Positions 52,158-60,291 of a stretch of DNA of 64,000 bases are shown here, piece by piece. A program made the translations under genes and the position numbers. The stretch is from Amycolatopsis keratiniphila subsp. keratiniphila. GTDB lineage: Bacteria; Actinomycetota; Actinomycetes; Mycobacteriales; Pseudonocardiaceae. Under the pieces are notes generated by a model that ran no database searches, was not told the DNA's origin, and saw only the letters and a program-made list of their open reading frames with translations. The DNA is taken from the NCBI RefSeq assembly GCF_001620365.2, contig NZ_LQMT02000022.1:289179-353178 (forward strand), read 5' to 3'. Numbering within the stretch: position 1 is the first letter of the stretch; every line of letters starts with the position of its first letter.

Positions 52158-53171
52158 GTGAAGTTCATGAACCTCGATCGCTTCCCCCGCGTCGACCTAG
52201 GCGGCTACCCGACGCCGCTGCATCCCGCACCCCGGCTGGGCGAGGCACTCGGACTGCCGAATCTGCTGCTCAAACGGGACGACGTGCATCCGCTCGGCGT
52301 GGGCGGCAACAAGCTGCGCAAACTCGAGTTCCTGCTCGGCGCGGCGATCGAGAACGGCGCCGACACGGTGATCACCTTCGGCGCCCTGCAGACCAACCAT
52401 GGCCGCCAGACGGCCGCTGCCTGCGCGAAGCTCGGGCTGCGATGCGAGCTCGTGCTGACGGCGAAGGTCCCGCGCGACGGTGACGCGTACGAACGGTCCG
52501 GCAACGTCTCCCTCGACCATCTCTTCGGCGCGAACGTGCACATCTGCCGCGACGGCGAGGAGACCGGGAGGACCTACGACCGGCTGATCACCGAGGCCGC
52601 GGCCGAGGGGCGCCAAGTGGCGACGTTCCCGGTCGGCGGCTCCGACGGGATCGGGGCGCTCGGGTACGTCGCGGCCGCGCGCGAGATCGCCGGGCAGCTC
52701 GCCGAGCTGGGGATCACCAAGGCTCGGTTGGTCGCTCCGCACGCCAGTGGCGGGACTTCCGCGGGGCTCGTCGTCGGCACGGCGGACCTCGACCGGCTGA
52801 CGCTGGACATCGCCTGCGTCAGCCATCCGGTCGACGAAGCCCTCGACAACCTGGCCGATCTCACCATCGCCGCCTCCGCGCTGCTCGGCACCGAGCCGCC
52901 GTCACTCGACGGGTTGCGCATCGACGACCGCACGATCGGCCCCGGCTACGGGATCCCGACCGGCGAGACGTGGGACGCGGTGCGGCTTTTCGGCCGTACG
53001 GAAGGAATCGCGCTCGATCCCGTGTACACCGGCAAAGTGGGTGCCGCGCTGATCCGCTGGGCGGCCGAAGGCCATTTCGCGCCCGACGAGCACGTCGTCT
53101 TCCTGCACACGGGCGGGCTGCCCGGCCTCTACGGCTACGCCCCCGAGTTCGCCGACGCGGTGCGCCGCTGA
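52158..53171 (+). CDS. D-cysteine desulfhydrase / ACC deaminase family enzyme
   Basis: A 337-residue fold type II PLP enzyme with the Lys52 Schiff-base site GVGGNKLRKLEF, TFGALQTNHGRQTAAAC and HTGGLPGLYGY. It belongs to the D-cysteine desulfhydrase (DcyD)/1-aminocyclopropane-1-carboxylate deaminase family. GTG start; an ATG three codons on is possible. No good ribosome binding site. Divergent from the amidase operon and possibly under the same operator. The 3' end is antisense to the tail of the DUF998 gene for 270 bp. Confidence 0.9.
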   Translation: MKFMNLDRFPRVDLGGYPTPLHPAPRLGEALGLPNLLLKRDDVHPLGVGGNKLRKLEFLLGAAIENGADTVITFGALQTNHGRQTAAACAKLGLRCELVLTAKVPRDGDAYERSGNVSLDHLFGANVHICRDGEETGRTYDRLITEAAAEGRQVATFPVGGSDGIGALGYVAAAREIAGQLAELGITKARLVAPHASGGTSAGLVVGTADLDRLTLDIACVSHPVDEALDNLADLTIAASALLGTEPPSLDGLRIDDRTIGPGYGIPTGETWDAVRLFGRTEGIALDPVYTGKVGAALIRWAAEGHFAPDEHVVFLHTGGLPGLYGYAPEFADAVRR

Positions 53172-53801
53172 CGCCACCTTCAGCATCCCGGCGATCAGGA
53201 TCACGTGTGCGACCAGCGAAACCCGCTGCATGACCCCGACCGGTGCGATGTCGGTCAGCGTCTTGAAGAACGGGATGTCGGACAGGCGCACGAAGATGAA
53301 GCTGAGCCCGAACACGACGAGACCGGCCGCGCTGCCCCAGGCCAGGCGCCCGACGAGCCTGGCCGCCGGGGTGCCGCGCAGGTTGTCGCGCAGGGTGAAG
53401 CCGGCGGCGGGCAGGCTGAGGAACGCGATGAGGCACGCGTACAGGTGGATCTCGCCGCTGACCGGATCGGGGAACTCGGGGTAGCTCGCCGGGAAGATCG
53501 CGGCCGCCGCGAGCCCCAGCGACCACAGCACGAACAGCAGTTTCGTGGTGCGGCTGAGCGGGATCCCGGCCGCGGCCAGCGCACCGAGCGCGGTGAGCGA
53601 GCCGATGGACAGGGAGAGCACGCTGGCGCCGAGCATGCCGGTGCCGCGATCGACGTAGGCGTAGCTGGACAGCGTGTCGAACACCGGATCGCGTGAACTG
53701 ATCAGGTGGAGCACGACCATGGTGAACAGTGCCCAGCCGATGGCCGCGCCCGACGCGATCAGCCAGGGTCTCGTCCGCGATCTCTCCCCAGGGAACGTCA
53801 T
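52902..53801 (-). CDS. DUF998 membrane protein with antisense tail
   Basis: A 299-residue frame. The first 215 residues form a DUF998-like membrane protein with about six helices (near 15-35, 55-78, 85-105, 118-136, 155-175, 190-208). After VASAAHRVG the frame stays open for about 80 hydrophilic residues that are purely antisense to the desulfhydrase-like gene. The natural stop codon seems lost or was never needed; the extended tail is unlikely to be a folded domain. ATG start. Confidence 0.7.
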   Translation of the reverse strand: MTFPGERSRTRPWLIASGAAIGWALFTMVVLHLISSRDPVFDTLSSYAYVDRGTGMLGASVLSLSIGSLTALGALAAAGIPLSRTTKLLFVLWSLGLAAAAIFPASYPEFPDPVSGEIHLYACLIAFLSLPAAGFTLRDNLRGTPAARLVGRLAWGSAAGLVVFGLSFIFVRLSDIPFFKTLTDIAPVGVMQRVSLVAHVILIAGMLKVASAAHRVGELGGVAVEAGQPARVQEDDVLVGREMAFGRPADQRGTHFAGVHGIERDSFRTAEKPHRVPRLAGRDPVAGADRAVVDAQPVE

Positions 53802-53854
53802 GCGTCCAGCGTGCTCGCGCGGGCGCGGATTTCCGATCCGGGAAGCCCCCGGTT

Positions 53855-54628
53855 TTACCCTGGGGCTACCCCGAAGTCGACCACTACCAGTAGCTGGTCA
53901 TCGTGCCTTTTCGCGCGGGGCCAGCGCTCGCCGTCGGGGTCCTGTTTCTCCGCCGTCCGCACCGCGTCGAGGACGGCGTCGGGGCCACGCTCCCGGCTGA
54001 TCGCGAGCACCTCCGGCCAGTCGAACAGGCCGTACTCGTCGACGCCGATCGCGACGCCGTCGGTGGCCAGCAGCAGGGCGTCGACCTCCGAACGCGGCCA
54101 ACTGCGGCGGACGGCCTCGGCGGCGGCCGTGGGTTCCGCTTCGGCGACCCAGAAACCGTCCGGCGCGTTGCGTTTCGCGCGGACGTCGGCGCCTGTGCGG
54201 AGCTGACCGCTTTCGCGCAGCGAGACGAGCCTGTCGTCGGTGAGCGGGTCCGCGCCGGAGGGGCCGAAGGCGACGATGGGGCTGTCGGCGAGCACCAGCC
54301 CGTCGACGGTGTCGTCCGTCCAGCGCGCGATCGCGACCGTGCTCGACGGCGAACGTCCCGGTTCGAGGCTCTCGCGGCGGGCGACGTCGGCGATCGACTC
54401 GGCCAGCAACACCGCGAGATCGGCCTGGGGTTCCGCGGTCAGTGCCCGCGACAGGCTGTGCACGAGCAGGCTCGCGTACCAGCCGCCGGACGGCAGATCC
54501 GGCCTCGGCGCCGTCGCCCCGTCGAGCACCACCACGGCGTTGCCGAGGACGGCGACGTGGTCTTCGGTCGGGCGCGTCGATCCGTCCGCGCCTACTCCGT
54601 CCCTTTCCGCCACTGCGATTTCGACCAT
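53855..54628 (-). CDS. PP2C-like phosphatase-fold protein
   Basis: A 257-residue protein resembling PPM-type phosphatases: EDHVAVLGNAVVVLDGATAP near the N-terminus, LVLADSPIVAFG, LLLATDGVA and a C-terminal RHDDQLLVVVDF. The Asp residues that bind metal in the family (DGA, DG, DD) are present but the usual DGxG is altered. Start at the second in-frame ATG, 62 bases from the divergent HTH gene. May be coregulated through the tandem dyads. Confidence 0.7.
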   Translation of the reverse strand: MVEIAVAERDGVGADGSTRPTEDHVAVLGNAVVVLDGATAPRPDLPSGGWYASLLVHSLSRALTAEPQADLAVLLAESIADVARRESLEPGRSPSSTVAIARWTDDTVDGLVLADSPIVAFGPSGADPLTDDRLVSLRESGQLRTGADVRAKRNAPDGFWVAEAEPTAAAEAVRRSWPRSEVDALLLATDGVAIGVDEYGLFDWPEVLAISRERGPDAVLDAVRTAEKQDPDGERWPRAKRHDDQLLVVVDFGVAPG

Positions 54629-54644
54629 GCCTCCGACCCTAACT

Positions 54645-54687
54645 GTCAACTGAGGTTGACGCGGGCGGAATGTCAACGTAGGTTGAC
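54645..54687 (+). promoter_or_regulatory. Tandem-dyad operator and leaderless promoter of the HTH/Clp-N pair
   Basis: Two dyads: GTCAAC-TGAG-GTTGAC (54645-54660) and GTCAAC-GTAG-GTTGAC (54672-54687). TTGACG (54656-54661) and TAGGTT (54679-54684) are 17 bases apart, predicting a transcript that begins at the ATG at 54691. Same design as 38173-38217; dyad starts are 27 bases apart here and 28 there. Confidence 0.75.
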
Positions 54688-54690
54688 GTC

Positions 54691-54900
54691 ATGACCGAAG
54701 CGACAGATCTGGCCGCGCGAGCCGGTGACCGCGATCCCCGGGTGGGATTGCGCGCCGTCGCCGCCTTGCGCCGGCTGTTGGAACAACTCGAGGCCGTGCA
54801 GGTCCGCAGCGCGCGGGTACACGGCTGGTCCTGGCAGGAGATCGCGGCCGAGCTGGGGGTCAGCAGGCAAGCGGTGCACAAGAAGTACGGGAGGCATTGA
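54691..54900 (+). CDS. Small HTH protein, partner of Clp-N protein
   Basis: A 69-residue protein. A helical N-terminus (AVAALRRLLEQLEAVQVRSARV) leads to the HTH SWQEIAAELGVSRQAVHKKYG, which parallels the HTH of the fusion protein at 38221. Probably binds the tandem dyads in front of it. ATG three bases after the operator and no ribosome binding site, so probably leaderless. The stop overlaps the Clp-N gene start (TGATG). Confidence 0.75.
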   Translation: MTEATDLAARAGDRDPRVGLRAVAALRRLLEQLEAVQVRSARVHGWSWQEIAAELGVSRQAVHKKYGRH

Positions 54901-55424
54901 TGTTCGAACGGTTCACGCCCGAACTTCGCGAGGTCGTCGTCGGCGCCCAGCGGGTGGCGTCGGACGAGGCGTCCGCGAACGTCGACCCGCTGCACCTGCT
55001 GACGTCGCTCTCCCGGGGCACCGGCGTGCTGACCGCGCTCGGCTGCCCGGCGGACGAACTGGCCGACGACCTCCGGCGCGTCCGCCGCCGGGGCGGGATG
55101 AGCGACGCCGATGTCGAGGCGCTGAGCGGGTTCGGCATCGACGTCGAGCACATCGTCGAGCGGGTCGAACAGACCCACGGCCCGGGCGCGCTGACCGGCG
55201 GGCAGCGTGCCGGACGCGGACATCGGCCGTTCACGCCGGAGGCCAAGAAGGTGCTGGAGAAGAGCCTTCGCGAAGCCATCGATGTCGGCAGCAAGCGCAT
55301 CGAAGGCGAGCACCTCCTGCTCGCGCTGACGGCCGTTCCCGGCGTGGCCGCCGACGTGCTCGCGCAGCGGGGCATCGACTACCTCGCCGTCCGTCGCCTC
55401 CTTGAGCAGCGAGAGGCCAGCTGA
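54900..55424 (+). CDS. Stand-alone double Clp-N protein
   Basis: A 174-residue protein consisting of two Clp-N repeats: MFERFTPELREVVVGAQRVA/DPLHLLTSL and FTPEAKKVLEKSLREA/IEGEHLLLAL, as in the N-domain of ClpC, without any AAA+ domain. Start at the ATG overlapping the HTH gene stop. With the HTH protein it forms a two-gene version of the fused regulator at 38221. Confidence 0.82.
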   Translation: MFERFTPELREVVVGAQRVASDEASANVDPLHLLTSLSRGTGVLTALGCPADELADDLRRVRRRGGMSDADVEALSGFGIDVEHIVERVEQTHGPGALTGGQRAGRGHRPFTPEAKKVLEKSLREAIDVGSKRIEGEHLLLALTAVPGVAADVLAQRGIDYLAVRRLLEQREAS

Positions 55425-55539
55425 TCCGCGCATCTGTGTGCGTCTGGGCCGGCGATACAGGTCGGCGGCCTTGAGTGTCCAAGGGGCATATCGCGCCGAT
55501 TAGGCATCCGATTTATACCTGTATGTCCGCTTCTGGACG

Positions 55540-55589
55540 GGGTCGTGAGTGATTAGGAGGGTTAGAACCACCCAAATCACTCACGACCC
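55540..55589. repeat. Long inverted repeat
   Basis: Fifteen-base perfect arms GGGTCGTGAGTGATT (55540-55554) and complement (55575-55589) with an inner GGGTT/AACCAC stem. In the 344-base gap 55425-55768, which has no gene. Could terminate the Clp-N transcript. Confidence 0.7.
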
Positions 55590-55689
55590 GTGTCCCAAGT
55601 GGCCCAATCGGGCACTCGCGAGGCCGTGCCCCCATCGTGCCGCCGCTCTTGCTCGTCCGGCGCTTTCGCGTGATCCGACGGACGACACG

Positions 55690-55773
55690 CGTGACTGGAT
55701 GGACGACACGCTCGCGGCCGGGGCTATGGCGGGAGACGTCCGCCTGATCACGCGTGTCGTCCCTCCAGTCACG
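55690..55773. repeat. Long inverted repeat of the CGCGTGA family
   Basis: Arms of 20-21 bases (55690-55710 and 55753-55773) differ at one base. The right arm reaches into the yczE stop codon. It shares CTGATCACGCGTGT with the repeat block at 62.96-63.1 kb. Confidence 0.7.
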
Positions 55774-56401
55774 GGTGAGCGGGCTCCCGCCACACGACGT
55801 AAGGCAGGAACGCCTGGGTCAGCGGGCCGATGGCGAGCGCGTAGAGGACCGTGCCGACGCCGACGGTGCCGCCGAGCAGCCAGCCCGCGGCCAGGACGGT
55901 GATCTCGATGAGGGTCCGGACGAGGCGGATCGACTTGCCCGTCCGGGCCGCGAGGCCGGTCATCAGCCCGTCGCGGGGCCCGGGGCCGAGCCGCGCGCCG
56001 ACGTAGATCGCGGCGGCGAGACCGTTGAGCACGACACCGGCGACGAGGTTGAAGATCTGCCAGCCGAGCACGTCCTGATCCGGCAGGAAGACCCGCACGA
56101 GATCGACGGTGAGCGAGATGACCACGACGTTGGCCGCGGTGCCGATCCCCGGCCGCTGCCGCAGCGGGATCCACAGCAGGAGAACGAGGACCGACGCGAT
56201 CGCGGTGACCGTGCCGAACGAGAGACCGGTGATCTTCATCAGACCTTCGTGGAGCACGTCCCACGGGTCGAGGCCGAGTCCCGACCTGGTCAGCATGGCC
56301 ATGCTGCCGCCGTAGAGGGCGAGCCCGCCGACGAGCTGGAGCGAACGGCGGGTGGTGTCCTGGGAGATGCCGACAGGTTTGAGGTCGAGTTTGAGTGCCA
56401 C
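55769..56401 (-). CDS. yczE: YczE-like membrane protein
   Basis: A 210-residue membrane protein with five or six helices of the YczE/YyaS/YitT group; GLGLDPWDVLHEGLMKITGLSFG is the typical first loop, and GARLGPGPRDGLMTGLAARTG the second. Substrate unknown. GTG start. Divergent from the MocR-type regulator, the usual partner of YczE. Confidence 0.85.
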   Translation of the reverse strand: MALKLDLKPVGISQDTTRRSLQLVGGLALYGGSMAMLTRSGLGLDPWDVLHEGLMKITGLSFGTVTAIASVLVLLLWIPLRQRPGIGTAANVVVISLTVDLVRVFLPDQDVLGWQIFNLVAGVVLNGLAAAIYVGARLGPGPRDGLMTGLAARTGKSIRLVRTLIEITVLAAGWLLGGTVGVGTVLYALAIGPLTQAFLPYVVWREPAHP

Positions 56402-56438
56402 GTGTGCACCATCAGGGGTAAGTGGCTACCTTGACCAT

Positions 56439-56460
56439 GGCCAATCTGGAACAATTGGCC
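56439..56460. promoter_or_regulatory. Palindromic operator between yczE and yczR
   Basis: GGCCAAT (56439-56445) and ATTGGCC (56454-56460), eight bases apart, two bases before the regulator's ATG. A further AATTGGCC occurs inside the coding region near 56505. Likely autoregulatory site. Confidence 0.6.
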
Positions 56461-56462
56461 TT

Positions 56463-57917
56463 ATGGAACCGCTGATCCCGCTGACTGGACGCGTTTCGGG
56501 CCCGAAATTGGCCATCTTGCTGGGGAGCTGGCGGCAGAGTGGTTCTCGACACGGTGCCGCGGATCTGGCGGCCGCCGTCGAGCTGCTGGTGCTCGACGGC
56601 AGGCTCCCGCTCGGCACGAAACTGCCCGCCGAGCGGGAGCTCGCCGAAGCGCTGGACGTCAGCCGCACGCTGATCGGCGCCGCGCTGGACAAACTGCGCG
56701 CCGACGGCCTGGTCGCGAGCCGTCGCGGGGCGGGCTCGTGGATCGCGGCGCCCGGCGGCCGCGGCCGGAGCGCGATCCTGCCGACCGGCGAGGACCTCAT
56801 CGACCTCGCCCAGGCCTGCCCGCCCGCCGTCGCCGGCCTGGTCCCGGCCGTGGACGCCGCGCGGAAGGCGCTGGTGGACCACCTCGGCGAGAACGGCTAC
56901 CAGGTACGCGGCCTGCGGATCCTGCGTGAGCGGATCGCCCGCCGCTACACCGAACGCGGTCTGCCGACCAACGCCGAGCAGGTGATGGTCACCAACGGCG
57001 CGCATCACGCGTTCGTGCAGATCCTGCGCATGCTGGCCGGGCCCGGCGACCGGGTGCTCGTCGAGCAGCCGACGTACCCGAACTCGCTGGAAGCCATCGG
57101 TGCCGCGCACGCGATCGGAGTTCCGGTGCCGTTGGACCCGGTCACCGGATGGGACGTCGTCGGCATCGAAGCCGCGCTGCGGCAGTCCGCGCCGAGGCTC
57201 GCGTACTTCGTCGCGGACTTCCAGAACCCGACCGGTCTGCGCATGGACGCCGGCGGCCGGGAGCGGCTCGCGGCCGCGCTGAACCGCGCCCGGACGCCCG
57301 CGATCATCGACGAGACGCTGGTCGAGCTGGACCTCGAAGGCGATCCGGCGGACGGGCCACCGCCGCTGGGCGCGTTCATGGGCGATCTCGGCATCACGAT
57401 CGGCTCGGCGTCGAAATCGCACTGGGCGGGCCTGCGGCTCGGCTGGATCCGCGCCTCCGAAGACATCATCGGGAGGCTGATCGCCGCCCGGTTCGCCGTC
57501 GACCTCGGGTCGCCGGTGTTCGAACAGCTGGTCCTCGCGGAACTCCTCGACGACGGCGGCGCCGCGCTGGCGCACCGTCGCCAGGAGACGCTGGCCCTGC
57601 GTGACGCGTTGACCGGGGCACTCAACTGGTACTGCCCGGAGTGGACGTTCACCGTCCCGCCCGGCGGGCTCTCGCTGTGGTGCCGTCTGCCGGAGCCGAT
57701 GAGCACGCGGCTGGCCGTCGCGGCGGCGGGACACGGGGTGCAGGTGGCGCCGGGCTCGCGGTTCGGTGTCCACGGTGGACTCGAGCGCTGGCTGCGGCTG
57801 CCGTACGCGCTTCCGGCCGAGACGCTCTTCGAGGCCGTACGCCGTCTCGGCGCGGCGGCCGCTTCGGTGGCCGCGACCCCCGCCGTCGTCGCCCCGGTCG
57901 CCGTCCAGGTCACCTGA
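56463..57917 (+). CDS. yczR: MocR-type regulator (GntR HTH + aminotransferase domain), YczR-like
   Basis: A 484-residue regulator. The GntR winged helix (about 25-95: LPAERELAEALDVSRTLIGAALDKLR) is linked to a class I aminotransferase-like domain (115-465) with PLP Lys in SASKSHWAGLRLGW. These MocR proteins sense PLP or an aldimine and control a divergent gene; the YczR branch is typically found next to yczE. ATG start just after the palindrome. Confidence 0.88.
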   Translation: MEPLIPLTGRVSGPKLAILLGSWRQSGSRHGAADLAAAVELLVLDGRLPLGTKLPAERELAEALDVSRTLIGAALDKLRADGLVASRRGAGSWIAAPGGRGRSAILPTGEDLIDLAQACPPAVAGLVPAVDAARKALVDHLGENGYQVRGLRILRERIARRYTERGLPTNAEQVMVTNGAHHAFVQILRMLAGPGDRVLVEQPTYPNSLEAIGAAHAIGVPVPLDPVTGWDVVGIEAALRQSAPRLAYFVADFQNPTGLRMDAGGRERLAAALNRARTPAIIDETLVELDLEGDPADGPPPLGAFMGDLGITIGSASKSHWAGLRLGWIRASEDIIGRLIAARFAVDLGSPVFEQLVLAELLDDGGAALAHRRQETLALRDALTGALNWYCPEWTFTVPPGGLSLWCRLPEPMSTRLAVAAAGHGVQVAPGSRFGVHGGLERWLRLPYALPAETLFEAVRRLGAAAASVAATPAVVAPVAVQVT

Positions 57918-58378
57918 TCCCCGCGAAATGCGAGCCGGAAACGGAAATAGCCGGTGCGCCGGCGGGGCGGCCGATGCTCCAGGGAGGGCATCGGCGCCGC
58001 ACGACCAGCGCACCGGCTATCCGGCCCGCCCCGAGGCCGAAACCTCGGGACGGGCACCGCGGCGGTTACCCGGCACAGCCCCTCGACGTGCCGGGAACCG
58101 CCCGCGGTTCAGGCGGACTTCGAGCTTGGCCGGCTCCTGCTCGGCGCGGTGAGCAGAAGCCCCCGGAGTCCACCCGGTGCTGGTCCCGGCGCCGCAGGGG
58201 CAGCGCGGCGCCGGGGCCGGGATCCGAACCGGCCGGGCGCGGTCGGCCGTTCGGAAAGACTTTGGGGTTGCCTGAAAAAGGGGCAGGCGAAAGCGGCTTG
58301 TGCCAGAGGGTTCACCAGACGCCGAAACCAGAAGTTGATCTTGGTTTGGACGTGGTTCTCCCCGGCGACCCGGTCAGG
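57918..58378. ncRNA. Non-coding region with a series of strong hairpins
   Basis: No gene supported. Outer stem ATAGCCGGTGCGC (57947-57959 with 58008-58020) encloses CCGATGC/GCATCGG. Next a stem CCCGAGG/CCTCGGG near 58028-58050, then a long stem from about 58057 to 58110 (ACCGC, CGGTT, CCCGGCAC and complements), then CGGCGCCG pairs near 58191-58222. Either tandem terminators or a structured RNA; the strand is undecided. Confidence 0.45.
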
Positions 58379-59422
58379 TCAGTCGGGGGAAGTGGCGGGA
58401 AGCGCGGCTTCCCGGCCGGTGCGCTCGCCTTCGTGGTCGCAGCCGGTTCCGATGAGCTTCAGCTGCGTGGCGGGCATTCCGGAGTCGAGCACGGCCAGCG
58501 GCCCGCGGCCGCCGCCGGTGTTGTCGTGTCCCGGCTGGACGGTCGTGGTGGGCGCGACCGGGGCCACCGGGGCGCTCGGCAGACCACCGCCGCCGCCCGA
58601 ACCGCCGCCGTCCGGGGACGCGTGCGTGTCGGACTCGGCGGGCGCGGGCGGAGCGGGCTTGACGTCGTGCTGGACCCGCACGGGCAGCGTGACGCGGTGG
58701 TTCTGGCTCGCCGTGGCCGGAACAGGGGTCTCGGCGGGGACGAGCGGACGCGGGTCCGGTGTGGCGGGCGCGGCCGGCGTGACGGCCTTCGCCGGGACGG
58801 CGATGGTGACCGAGCCGCTCGCCGACTCGCCCGAGCCGCCGCCGAAGACGGGGTCGAGCATGTCGCCGGTGCCCGGCAGGATCACCGGGGCGCCCCCGGC
58901 GCAGCACGGATTCGGCGTGATGATCGGCGAGACGACCTGGTCGCCGATTCCGTCGACGACACCGACGACCCCGCCGACGGTTTCGACGACGCCGCCGACC
59001 GTGGTCGTGACGACGTTCAGCACGCCGCCGATCAGGCCGCCCAGCAAACCGTTGGACGCCTGGGGCTTCGCGGTCTTCGTTTCCGGCTCCGGAGAAGAAG
59101 TCTTCTCGACGGAACTCGTGCTCGAAACCGCTTCTTCCTCCACAGTGGCCTCGGGTTCGTTCGAGGTTTCGGTGGGCTCAGCGGGTTTCGTGGTCTCGGT
59201 CGTGGCGGAGTCCGAAGTGGATTCGTTCGGAGTAGTCGTTTTCCCGGACGCGGCTTCGTCCGCGGGCTGGACCACGGAGGTCTCCGGCGTCACGGGAAGT
59301 CGTTCCTCGGCCGAAGCCGGGGTGCTCAAAACGGCGCCGAGGAGCCAGCCGGTGAGCGCGAGCCCGCCCGCGAAAAGAATTCGCATGCCGGTCTCGCGGG
59401 AAGTGAGGCCGTGACGGCGCAC
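58379..59422 (-). CDS. Secreted low-complexity wall-type protein
   Basis: About 347 residues. A signal peptide (RILFAGGLALTGWLLGAVLS, cleaved after ASA) is followed by an acidic Thr/Ser/Glu-rich region, a glycine/valine repeat (GGVVETVGGVVGVVDGIGD) with a CC pair, and a Pro/Ala/Gly-rich C-terminus. It looks like a cell-wall-associated structural protein; no LPXTG sorting motif. The start is uncertain among GTG 59422, GTG 59452 and ATG 59386. Function unknown. Confidence 0.6.
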   Translation of the reverse strand: MRRHGLTSRETGMRILFAGGLALTGWLLGAVLSTPASAEERLPVTPETSVVQPADEAASGKTTTPNESTSDSATTETTKPAEPTETSNEPEATVEEEAVSSTSSVEKTSSPEPETKTAKPQASNGLLGGLIGGVLNVVTTTVGGVVETVGGVVGVVDGIGDQVVSPIITPNPCCAGGAPVILPGTGDMLDPVFGGGSGESASGSVTIAVPAKAVTPAAPATPDPRPLVPAETPVPATASQNHRVTLPVRVQHDVKPAPPAPAESDTHASPDGGGSGGGGGLPSAPVAPVAPTTTVQPGHDNTGGGRGPLAVLDSGMPATQLKLIGTGCDHEGERTGREAALPATSPD

Positions 59423-59805
59423 GACTGCCGCACCACTCACAGCAATCACCACCGTCCGCGCCTGAAACCCACGTTTTCCGCGTGAGTTCGATCTTTCTTG
59501 GGGTCTCTTCCGGTCAGGTCGCAGTTCCCCCGGGGCTGCACCAGTTTTAGCACCGGAGGGGAGTGTTTCACCTCAGCCGCCGTCGATCCAGCCCGTTAGG
59601 CGGAACGACGCAACCGGCTCCGGTGCCTGGAGTACCGAAGTTGATCACTCTCGGTATGTGCCCGGCGGCCATCCGGGGACGGGTGGAACTACTCAAATCC
59701 TCGGTGACCTGACCTTTTCCGGATCCCGGATGCGGTGTGTGCCGTCGAAGTCGCGTTCGGTGATCGGTGCGGCGGGCGCAAGCCGCCGGGAGGGGAAGGT
59801 CCGGG
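59423..59805. other. Divergent intergenic region
   Basis: No gene supported in 383 bases. It contains an inverted repeat TACCGA (59633-59638)/TCGGTA (59651-59656), a possible operator for the sigma factor gene, and must hold promoters for both flanking genes. Confidence 0.4.
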
Positions 59806-60279
59806 ATGTGGGACGTGAACGCGGTGTCGGCGGCGGTGCTCAAGGCGCTGAAGACCTACCGGATGAGCGAAGCCGACGCCAAAGACATCTGTCAGGAGGC
59901 CTGGCTGGAACTGCTTCGCGTGCCAGGCGCGCTACGCGACGAAGCGAAGCTCGGGGCTTGGCTGACCACCACGGCCCGGCGTCGCGCGCTTCGGATGATC
60001 ACCAGGAACAGGCGCGAAACGCCGCGTCCGCTGCCCGGCGCGGAGACGACCCCGGAGGCCGAGGTCGTCCGCGCGGAACGGGACCGCGCGCTCTGGGCGG
60101 CGGTCGATCGCCTGCCGGATCCGCATCGACGGCTGGTGCGGCTCCTCGCGCACCGGCCGGAGCTGTCCTACGCCCAGATCGCGGGAGAACTGGGTATCAG
60201 TCCGGCCAGTGTCGGCAGGCTTCGAAGAAGGTGTTTGGACCGGCTCAGGCGGACTCTCGAAAAAGGCGGCTGGGCGTGA
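59806..60279 (+). CDS. ECF RNA polymerase sigma factor
   Basis: A 157-residue ECF sigma factor: region 2 (about 5-70, ADAKDICQEAWLELLRVPG) and region 4 (about 95-150, RLPDPHRRLVRLLAHRPELSYAQIAGELGISPASVGRLRRR). ATG with gggaagg upstream; an ATG 39 bases earlier is less likely. No anti-sigma gene adjoins. It may serve the divergent secreted-protein gene. Confidence 0.88.
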   Translation: MWDVNAVSAAVLKALKTYRMSEADAKDICQEAWLELLRVPGALRDEAKLGAWLTTTARRRALRMITRNRRETPRPLPGAETTPEAEVVRAERDRALWAAVDRLPDPHRRLVRLLAHRPELSYAQIAGELGISPASVGRLRRRCLDRLRRTLEKGGWA

Positions 60280-60291
60280 ACATCGGACGGG

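Noticed and set aside
57918..58378. Riboswitch or RNase P RNA
   Set aside because: No known consensus segment was recognised, and the region lies after gene ends on both strands, not in a leader.
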